Source: Actinotignum schaalii_C
GTDB taxonomy: Bacteria > Actinomycetota > Actinomycetes > Actinomycetales > Actinomycetaceae
Direction of reading: 5' to 3'
Assembly: GCF_034119425.1 (NCBI RefSeq)
Contig: NZ_JAWUEL010000008.1
Location: 20,951 to 84,950 of the forward strand
Length of the DNA: 64,000 nt
This document shows, one piece after another, positions 31,337 through 40,239 of the stretch (its first letter is position 1; the number at the start of each line of letters is the position of its first letter). The translations under genes and the position numbers were made by a program. The notes under the pieces were generated by a model, which searched no databases, was not told the origin of the DNA, and was given only the letters and a program-made list of their open reading frames with translations.

Positions 31337-33769
31337 ATGCCCAAGAATACGAGCCCCGCGGAACATATCGTCGATATTAACGTGTCGGAGGAGATGCGCA
31401 CGTCCTTCCTCGAGTATTCCTACTCGGTGATTTACGCGCGTGCCCTGCCCGATGCTCGCGACGGTCTCAAGCCGGTGCAGCGCCGTATTCTCTTCCAGAT
31501 GGGGCAGATGGGCCTGCGCCCCGACCGCGCGCACGTGAAATCTTCGCGTGTGGTGGGTGACGTAATGGGACGCCTCCACCCCCACGGTGATACCGCTATT
31601 TATGATGCGATGGTGCGCCTCGCCCAGCCTTTCACCATGCGGCTACCGCTGGTGGACGGTCACGGTAATTTCGGATCGCTCGACGACGGGCCAGCTGCCT
31701 CGCGCTACACCGAGGCACGCCTAGCTGCCCCGGCCATGGCAATGATTTCCTCGCTCGACGAGGACGTTGTCGATATGGTCCCCAATTATGACAACACGCT
31801 CCAACAGCCCGAGGTACTCCCGGCCGCGATCCCGAATTTGCTGGTCAACGGCTCTTCTGGCATTGCGGTGGGAATGGCGACCAATATTCCGCCGCATAAT
31901 CTTATTGAGGTTATTAACGGGGCGAAGCACCTGCTGCGCCACCCGGATGCGAGCCTCGACGACATTATGCGTTTTATCCCCGGTCCGGATCTGCCCGAAG
32001 GCGGCAAAATTATTGGCCTGGACGGAATCCGTGAAGCATACGAAAGCGGGCGCGGGATTTTCCGAACCCGGGCGACGGCGCGCATCGAAAAAATCACCGC
32101 GCGTAAGCGCGGCATCGTTATTACGGAGCTGCCCTATCTTGTGGGTCCGGAAAAGATCATTGACAAGCTCAAGGACGCCGTTAACGCCAAGAAAATCCAG
32201 GGCGTCTCCGGGGTCCAGAACCTGACGGACCGGCACCATGGTATGCGGCTCGTCGTCGAAGTAAAAAATGGGTTCCACCCCGAAGCAGTACTCGCCCAGC
32301 TGTACCAGCACACTCCGCTCGAGGATTCTTTCGGTATTAATAATGTGGCTTTGGTTGACGGCCAGCCGCAAACCCTGGGACTGCTGGAGCTGCTGCGGGT
32401 GTGGATTGCGCACCGTATCACGGTGACGCGCCGGCGCAGTGAGCACCGTTTACGGGCCGCGCAATCTGATCTGCACCTGGTGGAGGGCCTACTTATTGCC
32501 GTCCTCAATATTGATGAGGTGATCGCGGTTATTCGTTCTTCGGATGATACCGCGGCGGCCCGCGAGCGGCTCATGGCGGTTTTTGATCTGTCCGAGGCTC
32601 AGGCTGATTATATTTTGGAGCTGCGGCTGCGCCGCCTCACGAAGTATTCGCAGATTGAGCTGGAAGGGCGCCGTGAGGAGCTGGAACGCACGATTGCGGA
32701 GCTGGAAGAAATCTTGGGGTCGCCCGAACGTTTGCGGGAGGTAGTGGCAACTGAGATGACGGAAGTGGCCCAGCAATTTGGGACTCCGCGGCGCACCGTG
32801 CTCCTGGAATCGGATGGGGCGGCCAGCGCCGCGGCCCCGCAAGCTCTCCCCCTGGAGGTTTCCGATGATCCGACGTGGGTGTTACTTTCGGGGACCGGGC
32901 TGGTGGCGCGCACCGCGGGTGGCGATGCTCCCGAACGCGGCGGCCCGCGTCGAGCCCACGATGCGATTATTTCGCGGGTTGCCACCACGGCCCGCGGGCA
33001 TATCGGAGTGGTGACAAGCCACGGGCGCATGATCGACCTGGATGTACTTACTGTCCCCGCACTTCCGGATACCGCGGGGGCACCCTCGCTAGCCGGGGGC
33101 ACCCCGGTGGCCGATCTTGTTTCTCTGGACTCCGGGGAACGCATCATCGGGCTGGCTCCTCTCACCGCCGCAGAGGGTGATCCAGTGCTCACCCTCGCCA
33201 CCGCGCACGGGAGGATTAAGCGGGTGAACGGTGCTTACCCGAATAGGGAGAGCTGGGAAGTTATTACCCTGGCTGAAGGCGATAGCGTGGTGGGCTGCGC
33301 GCTGGCCCGCGATACCGACCAGGTGGTACTTATCACCAGCGATGCGCAGTTATTGCGCTTTGAGGCATCATTGGTGCGCCCGCAGGGCCGGGCCGGCCAG
33401 GGCATTGCCGGGATTCGCTGCGCGGAAGGTGCCCAGGTCATTGCCCTCGGGGTGGTGCCCGGTGATGATCTTGCCGGTTCCCTGGTGGTCACGATTGCCT
33501 CGAATGCGCAGGCGCTCCCGGGTACCGAACCGGGTAGTGCCAAGGTCACGCCCCTGGATCGTTTCCCCGCAAAAGGCCGCGGTACGGGCGGGGTGCGCGC
33601 CCAGCGTTTCCTGCGCGGGGAAAATGTTGTGGCACTGGCCGCTATCGGCCCAGAGCCGCTGCGCGCCATCACGGCCTCCGGCCAGCCGGTTGAACTACCC
33701 GCGGTTGAGGAGAAGCGGGATGCTTCGGGCAGTGCCCTGACGGTCCCGGTTGCGGCTATCGGAAGCTAG
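31337..33769 (+). CDS. parC: DNA topoisomerase IV subunit A (GyrA/ParC family)
   Basis: Catalytic subunit of a type IIA topoisomerase that with ParE separates replicated chromosomes. The 810-aa protein has the breakage-reunion core with active-site Tyr124 ('ASRYTEARL'), the region 'VVGDVMGRLHPHGDTAIYDAMVRL' (quinolone-binding segment, residues 72-94, with T86 where E. coli GyrA has Ser83, and D90) and a C-terminal beta-pinwheel. The GyrA box of gyrases is not seen, and parE is 1.2 kb away on the other strand, so topoisomerase IV fits better than gyrase. It diverges from the phosphodiesterase gene by 77 nt. Confidence 0.92.
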   Translation: MPKNTSPAEHIVDINVSEEMRTSFLEYSYSVIYARALPDARDGLKPVQRRILFQMGQMGLRPDRAHVKSSRVVGDVMGRLHPHGDTAIYDAMVRLAQPFTMRLPLVDGHGNFGSLDDGPAASRYTEARLAAPAMAMISSLDEDVVDMVPNYDNTLQQPEVLPAAIPNLLVNGSSGIAVGMATNIPPHNLIEVINGAKHLLRHPDASLDDIMRFIPGPDLPEGGKIIGLDGIREAYESGRGIFRTRATARIEKITARKRGIVITELPYLVGPEKIIDKLKDAVNAKKIQGVSGVQNLTDRHHGMRLVVEVKNGFHPEAVLAQLYQHTPLEDSFGINNVALVDGQPQTLGLLELLRVWIAHRITVTRRRSEHRLRAAQSDLHLVEGLLIAVLNIDEVIAVIRSSDDTAAARERLMAVFDLSEAQADYILELRLRRLTKYSQIELEGRREELERTIAELEEILGSPERLREVVATEMTEVAQQFGTPRRTVLLESDGAASAAAPQALPLEVSDDPTWVLLSGTGLVARTAGGDAPERGGPRRAHDAIISRVATTARGHIGVVTSHGRMIDLDVLTVPALPDTAGAPSLAGGTPVADLVSLDSGERIIGLAPLTAAEGDPVLTLATAHGRIKRVNGAYPNRESWEVITLAEGDSVVGCALARDTDQVVLITSDAQLLRFEASLVRPQGRAGQGIAGIRCAEGAQVIALGVVPGDDLAGSLVVTIASNAQALPGTEPGSAKVTPLDRFPAKGRGTGGVRAQRFLRGENVVALAAIGPEPLRAITASGQPVELPAVEEKRDASGSALTVPVAAIGS

Positions 33770-33864
33770 CCACGCGGCGCGAGCGCCCGCCTTAGTGTAC
33801 GTGCCTTCGTACGTGCCTTCGCACACGCGGCTAGGCACCGCGCGCCGCCGCGGAACGCGGCTTC

Positions 33865-34899
33865 TTACGACCGCGCTGGCATATCCGGGAGCGGGTGGTG
33901 GACTACCCGGGTGCGTTCGGTAACCTCGAAACCGAAGCTTTCATACAGGCTCAGGCGCGCCGCACTGTCGGGGGTCAGGCAGGTGCCGTCCGGCTCGTAG
34001 TGGACGGTGAGATCCAACGTGGTGGCATCCATGCCGCTATCTGCCTGGGCGGCAATACTGGCGGCCAGCAGGCGGGCATTGACCCCGTCCGGGCTTTCGG
34101 CCCGCACCGCGAGCTCATCAACATAGCCCTCCCGGAATCCCAGGCCGGGCCAATCCTGCTCATAGGCGGCGGTCATAATGCACCCGAGTACCCGGGGCCG
34201 ATCCCCGCGGGTATCCACCGCCAGGAAACTCCATTCGCGGCGCATAAAAGCACATTCGATGCGCCACTGCTCCCGGGTGTAAATCGGGTAATTCAATTTA
34301 TCTGCGTAAAAAGAATTATGGGCAAGAAGTGCGGCGTCGTCCCAATCGGGGGTCAGGGGAACCAGCTCCACACCATTGTTTTCAGCATGCGCGGAAGGCG
34401 GCAAGGGCAGCGGTCCGCGGGTGAGCGGCCGACGCATTTGCAGGTAGGAAAGCCGGTCGGTGAAGCCGGCAGCCGCCAGGGCCATCCCCCGTTCCGGATC
34501 CCAACTTTCCACATTCGCCACGGCCACGGGGTGGAGAGTTCCGGCCGCCAGGGCCGGAGCTCGGCGCAATTGTTCGGCGAGCACCCCGCGAGCTGCCTGT
34601 TCGCGCAGCTCCGGGCTCAGCCCGGGGTGCACACTAGCTGAAAGGGTAACCGTGGGATGCGCGGTGCGCGCATCGTAGAGGCGCACGATACCGAAAGCAA
34701 GGAGGCGCCGGACCGGTGCTGCGTCGTCGTACCACCCGAAAACACTATGCGGAACCGAGGGCTCAAACATGAGATCAATTTCTTCGCGCGAGGTGCGGAA
34801 GCTGGAGTTCACGGCACTCTGGTGGGTATCGAGCAGCGTGAAAATCGCGCGGCCATCCGCCGCTGTGAGATCGCTCCACAGTATCGCGCCGTTACCCAT
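33865..34899 (-). CDS. Tandem GNAT N-acetyltransferase
   Basis: A 344-aa protein with two GNAT-like halves; the second (from about residue 175) is clearer, with 'FLAVDTRGDRPRVLGCIMTAAYE' and 'GYVDELAVRAESPDGVNARLLAASIAAQADSG' (acetyl-CoA site region) and the final 'SLYESFGFEVTERTRVVHH'. The two-domain layout resembles mycothiol synthase MshD, but I see no evidence that fixes the substrate. ATG 34899 has a strong AAAGGAGGG upstream, so the ORF start at 35001 is rejected. It follows parE by 55 nt on the same strand and is convergent with parC. Confidence 0.85.
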   Translation of the reverse strand: MGNGAILWSDLTAADGRAIFTLLDTHQSAVNSSFRTSREEIDLMFEPSVPHSVFGWYDDAAPVRRLLAFGIVRLYDARTAHPTVTLSASVHPGLSPELREQAARGVLAEQLRRAPALAAGTLHPVAVANVESWDPERGMALAAAGFTDRLSYLQMRRPLTRGPLPLPPSAHAENNGVELVPLTPDWDDAALLAHNSFYADKLNYPIYTREQWRIECAFMRREWSFLAVDTRGDRPRVLGCIMTAAYEQDWPGLGFREGYVDELAVRAESPDGVNARLLAASIAAQADSGMDATTLDLTVHYEPDGTCLTPDSAARLSLYESFGFEVTERTRVVHHPLPDMPARS

Positions 34900-34954
34900 G
34901 AGCCCTCCTTTACGGGTATGACTCTCAAGTGTAGCGAAGCGCGGGCCCGGAATC

Positions 34955-37078
34955 TTAGGCATCGATCTTGTCGTAGGAGATATCGTCGGCGCCCTCGACA
35001 ATAAATTCGCGACGCGGAGCCACCTCGTTACCCATCAATACTTCAAAAACGGACTCGGCTTCCCGCAGCGCGGCCTCGTCCTCGATGCGGATGCGCCGCA
35101 GGGTGCGGTGGGCGGGATCCATGGTTGTTTCGGCGAGCTGGTGCGCGTCCATCTCCCCCAGGCCCTTGTAACGCTGGATGGGTTCCTTATAGCTTTTCCC
35201 GGCGCGTTCGAGCTTCTTGAGTTCCCGATGCAATTCCTCTTCGGAATAGGTATAAATATACGAGCCCTTTTTCCCGCCACGCCCGGCCACCTCGATGCGG
35301 TGCAGTGGCGGCACCGCGGCGAAAACCCGCCCGGCTTCCACGAGGGGACGCATATAGCGGAAGAACAGCGTGAGCAGGAGGGTGCGGATATGGGCGCCGT
35401 CCACGTCCGCATCCGTCATCATAATAATTTTCCCGTATCGCGCCGCCGCGAGGTCAAAAGTGCGCCCGGAACCGGCCCCGACCACCTGAATAATGGAAGA
35501 GACCTCCTGGTTACGCAGAATATCCGCGGGCGAGGCACGCTGGACGTTAAGAATCTTGCCGCGGATGGGCAGCAGCGCCTGGAATTCCGAAGAACGCGCC
35601 AGTTTCGCGGTGCCCAGCGCCGAATCACCCTCGACGATAAAAAGCTCGGTGTGCTCAATATCATCGCTGCGGCAATCGGCGAGCTTGGCGGGCAGGGTGG
35701 AATTTTCGAGCGCGTTTTTCCGCCGCGAGATTTCCTTATGGACGCGCGCGGCCACCCGCGCCCGCATTTCCGCCACGATTTTTTCGAGGAGCCTGGAGGT
35801 TTCAGTTTTTTGGTCACGTTTCGTGGACGCGAGGATACTGTGAAGTTGTGCGGCGACGACGCGCGCCACGATGGGGCGCACTGCCGCCGTCCCCAGGATC
35901 TCCTTCGTTTGCCCCTCGAATTGGGGTTCGGCTAACCGGACCGTGACAACAGCGGTCATCCCGGCCAAAATATCGTCTTTTTCGATTTTGGCGTCTTTGG
36001 CGGTGAGCTTGAGACGCCGCGAATTGGTATCGATCAGGGCCCGTAGGGTTTTCACCACGCCCTGTTCGAAGCCGCTCTGGTGCGCCCCTCCTCCGGGCGT
36101 GCGAATAATATTCACAAAAGATTCGGTGGTGGTGTCATAGCCGGTTCCCCAGCGCAGAGCCACATCTACTTCGCAGGTGCGTTCAACTTCCTGGGCGCGC
36201 AAATGCCCGCTTTCCGAATCGAGGACCTGCACGTTTTCGGTGAAGGTTTCACTGCCCGTGAGGTGCATGGTGGCGGTGAGGGCCGGATCGGTGGCCAGGT
36301 AGTCCACGAAATCGACGACGCCCCCCTCGTAATGGAACACTTCCTCATAGGGGCCGTTCTCCCCGGGGGTGCCCGCCAGGCCGCGTTCATCACGAATGGT
36401 GATGGTCAGGCCGGGCACCAGGAACGCGGATTGGCGTACCCGTTCGGTGAGCAGATCATAGGAGAATTCTGCTTCGGCCAGGAAAACCTGGGGATCAGCC
36501 CAGTAGCGCACGGATGTGCCGGTATTCTTCTTCGCTACTTTCCCGACCGTGTCAAGTTCACTGCCGTGGGTGAAGGCTTCAAAAGGAGCCTCCGGGGAGG
36601 GCTGAGTACCGTCCTGGAAACGCCCCGGTTCGCCGCGCTTGAATTGCATCTGGTAGACCTTGCCGCCGCGCCGGACTTTCACATCCATGCGCGCGGAGAG
36701 TGCGTTAACTACCGAGGCACCCACGCCGTGAAGGCCGCCGGAAGCGGAATAGGATCCGCCTCCGAATTTCCCGCCGGCATGCAGGCGGGTGTACACAACT
36801 TCCACTCCGGAAAGCCCCACTCCGGGGACGGTATCCACGGGGACACCGCGGCCGTCGTCGGTTACCTCAACCGAACCGTCGGCGTAGAGGGTGACGGTGA
36901 TATGGGTAGCGAATCCTTCCAGCGCTTCGTCGATACCGTTGTCGATGATTTCCCAGAGGCAGTGCATGAGTCCGCGCGAATCCGTGGAGCCGATGTACAT
37001 ACCGGGGCGTTTGCGCACGGCTTCCAGACCTTCGAGGACTTGGAGATGGCGAGCTGAGTATTCTTCGGAAGTTGACAC
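34955..37078 (-). CDS. parE: DNA topoisomerase IV subunit B (GyrB/ParE family)
   Basis: ATPase subunit of topoisomerase IV. The 707-aa protein has the GHKL ATPase domain ('WEIIDNGIDEALEG', 'HAGGKFGGGSYSASGGLHGVG'), the transducer domain, and the TOPRIM domain ('EGDSALGTAK', 'PIRGKILNVQ', 'MTDADVDGAHIRTLLL'). It lacks the long insertion of some GyrB proteins. The start is a GTG at 37078 with no clear ribosome site; the C-terminus ends soon after 'RREFIVEG'. Upstream lies an unusual 10-bp tandem repeat that probably falls in its promoter region. Confidence 0.94.
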   Translation of the reverse strand: MSTSEEYSARHLQVLEGLEAVRKRPGMYIGSTDSRGLMHCLWEIIDNGIDEALEGFATHITVTLYADGSVEVTDDGRGVPVDTVPGVGLSGVEVVYTRLHAGGKFGGGSYSASGGLHGVGASVVNALSARMDVKVRRGGKVYQMQFKRGEPGRFQDGTQPSPEAPFEAFTHGSELDTVGKVAKKNTGTSVRYWADPQVFLAEAEFSYDLLTERVRQSAFLVPGLTITIRDERGLAGTPGENGPYEEVFHYEGGVVDFVDYLATDPALTATMHLTGSETFTENVQVLDSESGHLRAQEVERTCEVDVALRWGTGYDTTTESFVNIIRTPGGGAHQSGFEQGVVKTLRALIDTNSRRLKLTAKDAKIEKDDILAGMTAVVTVRLAEPQFEGQTKEILGTAAVRPIVARVVAAQLHSILASTKRDQKTETSRLLEKIVAEMRARVAARVHKEISRRKNALENSTLPAKLADCRSDDIEHTELFIVEGDSALGTAKLARSSEFQALLPIRGKILNVQRASPADILRNQEVSSIIQVVGAGSGRTFDLAAARYGKIIMMTDADVDGAHIRTLLLTLFFRYMRPLVEAGRVFAAVPPLHRIEVAGRGGKKGSYIYTYSEEELHRELKKLERAGKSYKEPIQRYKGLGEMDAHQLAETTMDPAHRTLRRIRIEDEAALREAESVFEVLMGNEVAPRREFIVEGADDISYDKIDA

Positions 37079-37120
37079 ACCGGTAGTTTACGCGAACGGT
37101 TGTTCGCGAGCCGGTGCGGC

Positions 37121-37210
37121 GCGCGTGAAAGTACGTGAAAGTACGTGAAAGTGCGTGAAAGTGCGTGAAAGTGCGTGAAAGTGCGTGAAAGTGCGTGAAA
37201 GTGCGTGAAT
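37121..37210. repeat. Nine tandem copies of a 10-bp unit upstream of parE
   Basis: Units read GTGCGTGAAA on the plus strand, with GCGCGTGAAA first, two GTACGTGAAA variants next, and a final GTGCGTGAAT. The AAA run recurs every 10 bp, close to one helical turn, so the DNA may be bent. It begins 43 nt before the parE start codon. On the minus strand the unit is TTTCACGCAC. It may affect parE expression or bind a protein cooperatively; both are inference. Confidence 0.9.
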
Positions 37211-37247
37211 CCCACGGTTCACACCAGCCCCAGCGGGGGTTCTATGC

Positions 37248-37304
37248 GTTTTCAGAGCTGTAGTGCATTTGTCGTACACGCGCAGTACACCTCGGAAAAA
37301 CACC
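37248..37304 (+). repeat. Short third copy (C) of the dispersed repeat
   Basis: About 57 bp closely matching 11040-11096 of copy A: 'GTTTTCAGAGCTGTA', 'TTGTCGTACA' and 'CGGAAAAACAC' occur in the same order and spacing. It marks a conserved core shared by all three sites. Confidence 0.8.
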
Positions 37305-37380
37305 CCGCCACCCCCACGCAGCCGGCGACGAGGGTGCCAGCCGGCATCAGCTGAGAGCCACAGTAGGAACGCGTTAACTC

Positions 37381-37403
37381 AAAAGCGGCCCGGGTGGGCC
37401 GCT
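37381..37403 (-). terminator. Rho-independent terminator of the DUF7455 gene
   Basis: On the minus strand an 8-bp stem AGCGGCCC/GGGCCGCT with a 4-nt loop is followed by a short T-run (TTTT, partly in the stem). It lies 22 nt after the DUF7455 stop at 37425. Confidence 0.8.
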
Positions 37404-37424
37404 GGTGGTGAGATCGAAGAGAAG

Positions 37425-37619
37425 CTAGGCGATATTTTCGCGTTCGTCTTGAATCTCAAGGGCATCTTCACGCAGCTTATCGAGATGCTGGGAAGCATGA
37501 TGGCCGCAGAAGAAAAGTTCTCCATAGGGCAGGCGTACCCGAACGTAGGCCTGGGCTCCGCAGGCATCGCAACGATCCTGCGCGGTCAAGGGAGCTAATT
37601 CAGTCAATGTAGTACTCAC
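37425..37619 (-). CDS. DUF7455 small zinc-binding-like protein
   Basis: A 64-aa actinobacterial protein with 'CDACGAQAYVRV' and 'FFCGHHA', which together look like a Cys2/Cys-His zinc site. Members of this family are common near rpoD and topoisomerase genes in actinobacteria. Function unknown. It has its own terminator, and the exonuclease gene diverges 81 nt away. Confidence 0.87.
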   Translation of the reverse strand: MSTTLTELAPLTAQDRCDACGAQAYVRVRLPYGELFFCGHHASQHLDKLREDALEIQDERENIA

Positions 37620-37700
37620 ATACCTATCAAAGCATAAAAGGGCGCGCTTATTCCTGAGGAGAAGATCACCTCAGGCCCGTGCTCTCGGTAAGCTGAACGC

Positions 37701-38456
37701 ATGGCTCTCTCTCACGCACACGGTAGTTCTTTGGGCTATGCCGCCCTCGATCTGGAAACCACCGGTTTAGATGCGCGCACGGACCGCATTGTGGAGATCG
37801 GGGTGGTGCTTCTAGATGAGCAGGGCAACCCAGAGTGCGAATGGGACAGCCTGGTGAACCCACTGCGGCCCATGGGAGCCACGGATATCCACGGAGTACA
37901 CGCTGCAGAAGTGGCACAGGCGCCGTCGTTCTCACAACTGCTCCCCCACGTGGAACGGCTGCTGCACGGGCGTATCCTCGTGGCGCATAATGCCCGCTTT
38001 GATCTGGGTTTCCTCAACGAGGCTTTTCGCCGCGCCGGAAGCCCGCTACGTATCCCGCTCACCGCTGCCGTGTGCACGATGGATCTTTCGCGCATTTATG
38101 TTCCCGAGGGGCGCCATTCCCTTATGGCCGTGGCCCAGCGTGCGGGAATTGAGATAGAAGAACACCACCGTGCCATCACGGATGCGCGCATGTGCGGGCG
38201 GCTCCTGGCTGAGTACCTGCGCCGAGAGGCACGCGGGGAGCGCTACGCCACCCGCGCACATAGTAGAGACGGGCGGGAAATAACAGCAGCGGCGTGGGAC
38301 GATGCTCGCCTCCACGCCGCTGAGATTATTTGGCCCACCCCGCTATTCGAGGTGGAGTTCCCCGGTGTGCGCCGCGCGCGCCGGGAACCTGCCGCGCCTG
38401 GTTTTACTCCAGATAGTCACGCAGCACCTGCGAACGGCTCGGGTGGCGCAGCTTAG
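37701..38456 (+). CDS. DEDDh 3'-5' exonuclease (DnaQ family)
   Basis: A 251-aa exonuclease resembling the DNA polymerase III epsilon domain. Exo I 'LDLETTGLD' (D17, E19), Exo II 'VAHNARFDLGFL' and Exo III 'EEHHRAITDARM' (DEDDh histidine present) are all intact. A C-terminal region of about 75 residues after the domain has no recognised motif. It may be a repair or proofreading exonuclease; there is no polymerase beside it. Its last 53 nt overlap the 3' end of rpoD on the other strand. Confidence 0.88.
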   Translation: MALSHAHGSSLGYAALDLETTGLDARTDRIVEIGVVLLDEQGNPECEWDSLVNPLRPMGATDIHGVHAAEVAQAPSFSQLLPHVERLLHGRILVAHNARFDLGFLNEAFRRAGSPLRIPLTAAVCTMDLSRIYVPEGRHSLMAVAQRAGIEIEEHHRAITDARMCGRLLAEYLRREARGERYATRAHSRDGREITAAAWDDARLHAAEIIWPTPLFEVEFPGVRRARREPAAPGFTPDSHAAPANGSGGAA

Positions 38457-40239
38457 ACATGGTCTTGGATTCGATCTGGCGAATGCGTTCGCGAGTAACC
38501 CCGTAAACCTTGCCGATTTCATCCAGGGTTTTCGGCTGGCCGTCGGTGAGGCCAAAGCGCATGGAAACCACCCCGGCCTCGCGTTCGGACAGGGTATCGA
38601 GAACGCGATGGAGCTGCTCTTGGAGCAGGGTGAAGCCGACGGCATCCGCCGGGACCACCGCTTCGGAATCCTCAATGAGGTCACCGAATTCGGAATCACC
38701 ATCTTCACCGAGCGGGGTGTGCAAAGAAATGGGTTCCCGGCCGTACTTTTGAACTTCGACGACCTTTTCTTCGGTCATATCCAGTTCTTTCGCCAGTTCC
38801 TCGGTGGTTGGTTCCCGCCCGAGTTCCTGGAGCATCTGACGCTGAACCCGCGCGAGCTTATTGATAACTTCGACCATATGCACCGGGATGCGGATAGTGC
38901 GGGCCTGGTCCGCCATCGCGCGGGTAATGGCCTGGCGAATCCACCAGGTAGCGTAGGTGGAGAACTTGTAGCCCTTGGCGTAGTCAAACTTTTCGACGGC
39001 GCGCACCAGCCCCAAATTCCCTTCCTGAATAAGATCAAGGAAGAGCATGCCGCGGCCCGTGTAGCGCTTAGCCAAGGAAACTACCAGGCGAAGATTCGCC
39101 TCAAGGAGGTGGTTCTTGGCGTGCTTGCCATCGCGGGAAATAATCCGCAGTTCACGGATATAGGCGTGGTCTTTCTCCTTATCGAGATTACCCTGGTCCA
39201 GCAGGTGCTGGGCGTAGAGCCCGGCCTCGATTCGCTTAGCGAGTTCCACTTCTTCCGCGGCGTTAAGCAGGGGCACTTTGCCGATCTGCTTGAGGTAGTC
39301 CTTGACCGGATCCGCGGTGGCACCGGCAACGTGAACACGTACCGCCGGCTCATCGGAATCATCGGAATCTTTGACGGTGAACCCGCCTCGGGAATTACGC
39401 CCGGTTGTTTCCGTTTTGGCGGCGTTATCCGTTTCCTTATCGGCTTCGTCCTCTTCTTCCTCGGGTTCTTCTTCGGCGTCCTCCGAATCGTCTTCGTCAT
39501 CCTCGAGATCGTCGTCTAGATCCTCGGCGTCAACATCCTCAGCATCGACGTCGAAATCTTCATCCTCGAGATCCTCATGTTCTTCAGGATCTTCCGGCTC
39601 TTCCTGCTTAGCGGTAGCACGCTTCGACGTAGCCTTCTTCGAGGTGGAAGCCTCCTTGGATTCGGCTGCCTTAGACGTGGTCTTCTTCGCGGCAGTCTTA
39701 CGGGTGGCCGGCTTCTTAGCGGCCGGCTTCTCCTCCTTGGCTTCCGCTGCGACCGCGGTCGCCTCCGTGGCAGCCGCAGCAGGTTCCGGAGTTTCGCTTT
39801 CAGCGGTGGCTTTCTTCTCGGCAGTCTTCTTCGCCGCGGTGGACTTTGAGGCGGCGGACTTCGTAGCAGCTGACTTCGCGGTGGTGGCCTTCTTCGAGGA
39901 AGATGCCGAAGAAGCGGCCTTGGATTCAACCGACTTAGATTCGGTCGACTTAGATTCGGTCGACTTAGATTCGGTCGACTTCGGTTCGCTTGCCTTGGAG
40001 ATGGTCTTCTTGGTGGCAGCCTTCTTGGTAGTGGTGGTCTTGGCCGCACTGGCCTTCTTGGCAGCCGGCTTCTTCGCCGCCGTGGTGCTTTCAGAAGCGG
40101 TAGCTGCCGAGGTGGCCGATGCCGTGCGACTGGAGGAGCGAGAGGCCGCCTTCTTCTTCGTACCCGAAGCGGATGCGGACACCGCGGTGTCCTTTTCCGC
40201 GGCAGCGGTTTCTTGTGCACTGGCAGACTTTGTGGCCAC
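38404..40239 (-). CDS. rpoD: Primary sigma factor RpoD (SigA/HrdB)
   Basis: Housekeeping sigma factor. The 611-aa protein has all core regions at its C-terminal end: 1.2 ('DPVKDYLKQIGKVPLL'), 2.1-2.4 ('EGNLGLVRAVEKFDYAKGYKFSTYATWWIRQAI' region), 3, and 4.2 ('TRERIRQIESKTMSKLRHP'). The first ~300 residues are Lys/Ala/Ser/Thr-rich and then very acidic, as in other actinobacterial sigma-A proteins, but with a tandem SKSTE repeat. GTG 40239 with AAGG upstream is preferred to ATG 40296. The last 53 nt overlap the exonuclease gene, so the essential C-terminus shares DNA with the exonuclease tail. Confidence 0.96.
   Translation of the reverse strand: MATKSASAQETAAAEKDTAVSASASGTKKKAASRSSSRTASATSAATASESTTAAKKPAAKKASAAKTTTTKKAATKKTISKASEPKSTESKSTESKSTESKSVESKAASSASSSKKATTAKSAATKSAASKSTAAKKTAEKKATAESETPEPAAAATEATAVAAEAKEEKPAAKKPATRKTAAKKTTSKAAESKEASTSKKATSKRATAKQEEPEDPEEHEDLEDEDFDVDAEDVDAEDLDDDLEDDEDDSEDAEEEPEEEEDEADKETDNAAKTETTGRNSRGGFTVKDSDDSDEPAVRVHVAGATADPVKDYLKQIGKVPLLNAAEEVELAKRIEAGLYAQHLLDQGNLDKEKDHAYIRELRIISRDGKHAKNHLLEANLRLVVSLAKRYTGRGMLFLDLIQEGNLGLVRAVEKFDYAKGYKFSTYATWWIRQAITRAMADQARTIRIPVHMVEVINKLARVQRQMLQELGREPTTEELAKELDMTEEKVVEVQKYGREPISLHTPLGEDGDSEFGDLIEDSEAVVPADAVGFTLLQEQLHRVLDTLSEREAGVVSMRFGLTDGQPKTLDEIGKVYGVTRERIRQIESKTMSKLRHPSRSQVLRDYLE
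39919..39978 (-). repeat. 15-bp tandem repeat in the rpoD N-terminal region
   Basis: Three perfect units of CTTAGATTCGGTCGA (plus strand; 39934-39978) preceded by one degenerate unit (39919-39933). They encode SKSTE repeats in the disordered N-terminus. Copy number is a multiple of 3 bp, so change keeps the frame. Confidence 0.9.

Larger units (their letters stand above)
37079..37424. other. Repeat-bearing intergenic region upstream of parE
   Basis: About 346 nt between DUF7455 and parE. It holds nine 10-bp tandem repeats (37121-37210), a short copy of the dispersed repeat (37248-37304) and a terminator (37381-37403). I see no gene in it; overlapping His/Thr/Phe-rich ORFs arise from the tandem repeat. 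Confidence 0.7.

Noticed and set aside
31337..37078. gyrA/gyrB rather than parC/parE
   Set aside because: No GyrA box in the A subunit, and the genes are on opposite strands near sepH and rpoD rather than beside recF and dnaN; topoisomerase IV fits better, though paralogue assignment needs the rest of the genome.
37121..37210. CRISPR array
   Set aside because: Repeats are 10 bp and directly tandem with no spacers; no cas genes are present.
36862..37215. 117-aa minus-strand ORF with His/Phe/Thr repeats, and a similar one at 37088-37303
   Set aside because: Produced by the 10-bp tandem repeat, which reads through in several frames; the first overlaps parE.
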